From NCBI GenBank assembly GCA_945870015.1, contig CAMBQS010000218.1, positions 1-6,155 on the forward strand: a stretch of 6,155 bases of DNA. Reading direction: 5' to 3'. Position 1 is the first letter of the stretch. Every line of letters starts with the position of its first letter. A model generated the notes under the pieces. That model did no database searches. It had not been told where the DNA came from and saw only the letters and a list, made by a program, of their open reading frames with translations. This document shows, one piece after another, positions 5,268-6,155 of the stretch. The translations under genes were made by a program, and so were the position numbers. Origin of the DNA: Desulfocicer vacuolatum DSM 3385. Lineage in GTDB: Bacteria; Desulfobacterota; Desulfobacteria; Desulfobacterales; SURF-7.

Positions 5268-5294
5268 AACAGGATGAAATTAAAAAGGCAGGGT

Positions 5295-6155
5295 ATGACA
5301 GCATATTTATTCCGGCGATTGCTATTGATTATTCCGACATTTATAGGGATCACCATCATGGTGTTTACCATCACCCGGTTTGTTCCGGGCGGTCCTATTG
5401 AGCGGATGATCGCAGAAGCGAGAATGCAGAAAACAGGTCTAAGCTCGACCAGACCTTCCGCCGAGAATCAGACACAACCCCTTTCAGAGGAACAAATTCA
5501 AGAACTCAAAAAATACTATGGCTTTGACAAGCCGGTCCTTGTCAGTTATTTTTCCTGGCTAAGCAAGGTATTGACCGGAGACCTCGGCGTGTCTACGCGC
5601 TACTATGATCCGGTATGGGATATGATTCGAGACCGTATCCCGATATCATTATATTTTGGTTCCATATCTTTGCTGCTGGTGTACGGAGTTTGTATCCCTC
5701 TGGGCATAACCAAGGCAATCCGGCATAAAAGCCACTTTGATAATATTTCATCCATTATTGTCTTTATCGGATATGCAATTCCGGGTTGGGTTGTTGGCGT
5801 GCTTCTGCTGATTCTCTTTGCATCTCAATGGGAAATTTTTCCATTGGGAGGATTTGTCAGTGATGATTTCCAGGATATGACCGTAATGGGGAAGGTTTGG
5901 GATCTTCTCCTGCATACAATCCTGCCTTTGATTGCCTATATGGTGGGATCATTCACTGTAATGACATTTTTAATGAAAAACACATTGATGGATCACCTTG
6001 CATCCGATTATGTACGTACTGCCATCGCAAAAGGACTTTCATTTGAAAGTGCGGTTTTCAGACATGCCTTGAGAAACAGTTTGATTCCGATGGCCACTCA
6101 TTTCGGCAATAATATTTCACTCATCTTAATGGGATCTTTTTTGATCGAAAAGGTT
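5295..6155 (+). CDS. yejB: YejB-type peptide ABC transporter permease, 3' truncated by the window edge
   Basis: An open frame of 287 codons with no stop before the edge. ATG 5295 is preferred over ATG 5274 because AAAGG (5284-5288) lies 6 bases upstream and the protein then starts MTAYLFRRLLLIIPTFIGI, the standard start of DppB/OppB/YejB permeases. After the first membrane helix comes VPGGPIERMIAE and a hydrophilic insert of about 50 residues ending in KKYYGFDKPVL. Such an insert is typical of YejB and longer than in DppB. Then come GDLGVS, several membrane helices (SLYFGSISLLLVYGVCIPLG; IVFIGYAIPGWVVGVLLLIL) and the EAA-type loop YVRTAIAKGLSFESAVFRHALRN, which docks the ATPase. YejABEF imports oligopeptides, including microcin C in E. 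coli; partner genes should lie to the right. It is separated from rpsI by a terminator and a repeat element, so it is a different transcription unit. Confidence 0.88.
   Translation, partial: MTAYLFRRLLLIIPTFIGITIMVFTITRFVPGGPIERMIAEARMQKTGLSSTRPSAENQTQPLSEEQIQELKKYYGFDKPVLVSYFSWLSKVLTGDLGVSTRYYDPVWDMIRDRIPISLYFGSISLLLVYGVCIPLGITKAIRHKSHFDNISSIIVFIGYAIPGWVVGVLLLILFASQWEIFPLGGFVSDDFQDMTVMGKVWDLLLHTILPLIAYMVGSFTVMTFLMKNTLMDHLASDYVRTAIAKGLSFESAVFRHALRNSLIPMATHFGNNISLILMGSFLIEKV

Overview
The window looks like part of a Gram-negative chromosome, most likely a sulfate-reducing deltaproteobacterium (Desulfobacterota, perhaps Desulfobacterales). The reasons are protein style, AT-leaning composition, the compact rplM-rpsI pair, and a CCGGCGAAAGCCGG-type palindromic repeat that I associate with such genomes. 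This placement is inference from reading, not from a search.

Left half (1-3228, + strand): a tightly packed four-gene unit. It holds (i) the 3' end of a gene whose last 58 residues resemble the NTF2-like tail of Csd6/YafK-type L,D-transpeptidase-fold proteins; (ii) an unrecognised single-pass membrane protein with a coiled coil and a C-terminal beta-rich domain; (iii) a secreted M99-family (Csd4/Pgp1-like) zinc carboxypeptidase carrying the unusual glutamine zinc ligand; and (iv) a bactofilin (CcmA family). In Helicobacter pylori, Csd6, Csd4 and CcmA act together in the helical cell-shape programme: Csd6 trims tetrapeptide stems to tripeptides, Csd4 trims these to dipeptides, and CcmA is the scaffold. 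Finding the counterparts in one overlapping operon makes a candidate cell-curvature cassette. The membrane protein is a plausible link between the cytoplasmic scaffold and the periplasmic enzymes. This is the most interesting content of the window.

Centre (3225-4123): a minus-strand CYTH-domain phosphohydrolase/cyclase-like gene converges on the bactofilin gene with a 4-base overlap. Between it and the ribosomal genes lies a 269-base divergent intergenic region. It contains a near-perfect 21-bp palindrome, a 53-bp long hairpin bracketed by 9-bp direct repeats, an outer 12-bp direct repeat, and likely promoters in both directions.

Right half (4124-6155): rplM (L13, GTG start) and rpsI (S9) form a two-gene ribosomal operon closed by a strong intrinsic terminator. 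A 143-bp MITE/REP-like element follows, with 15-bp perfect terminal inverted repeats and a 4-bp AACA flanking duplication. It sits immediately upstream of a YejB-type peptide ABC-transporter permease gene that runs off the right edge.
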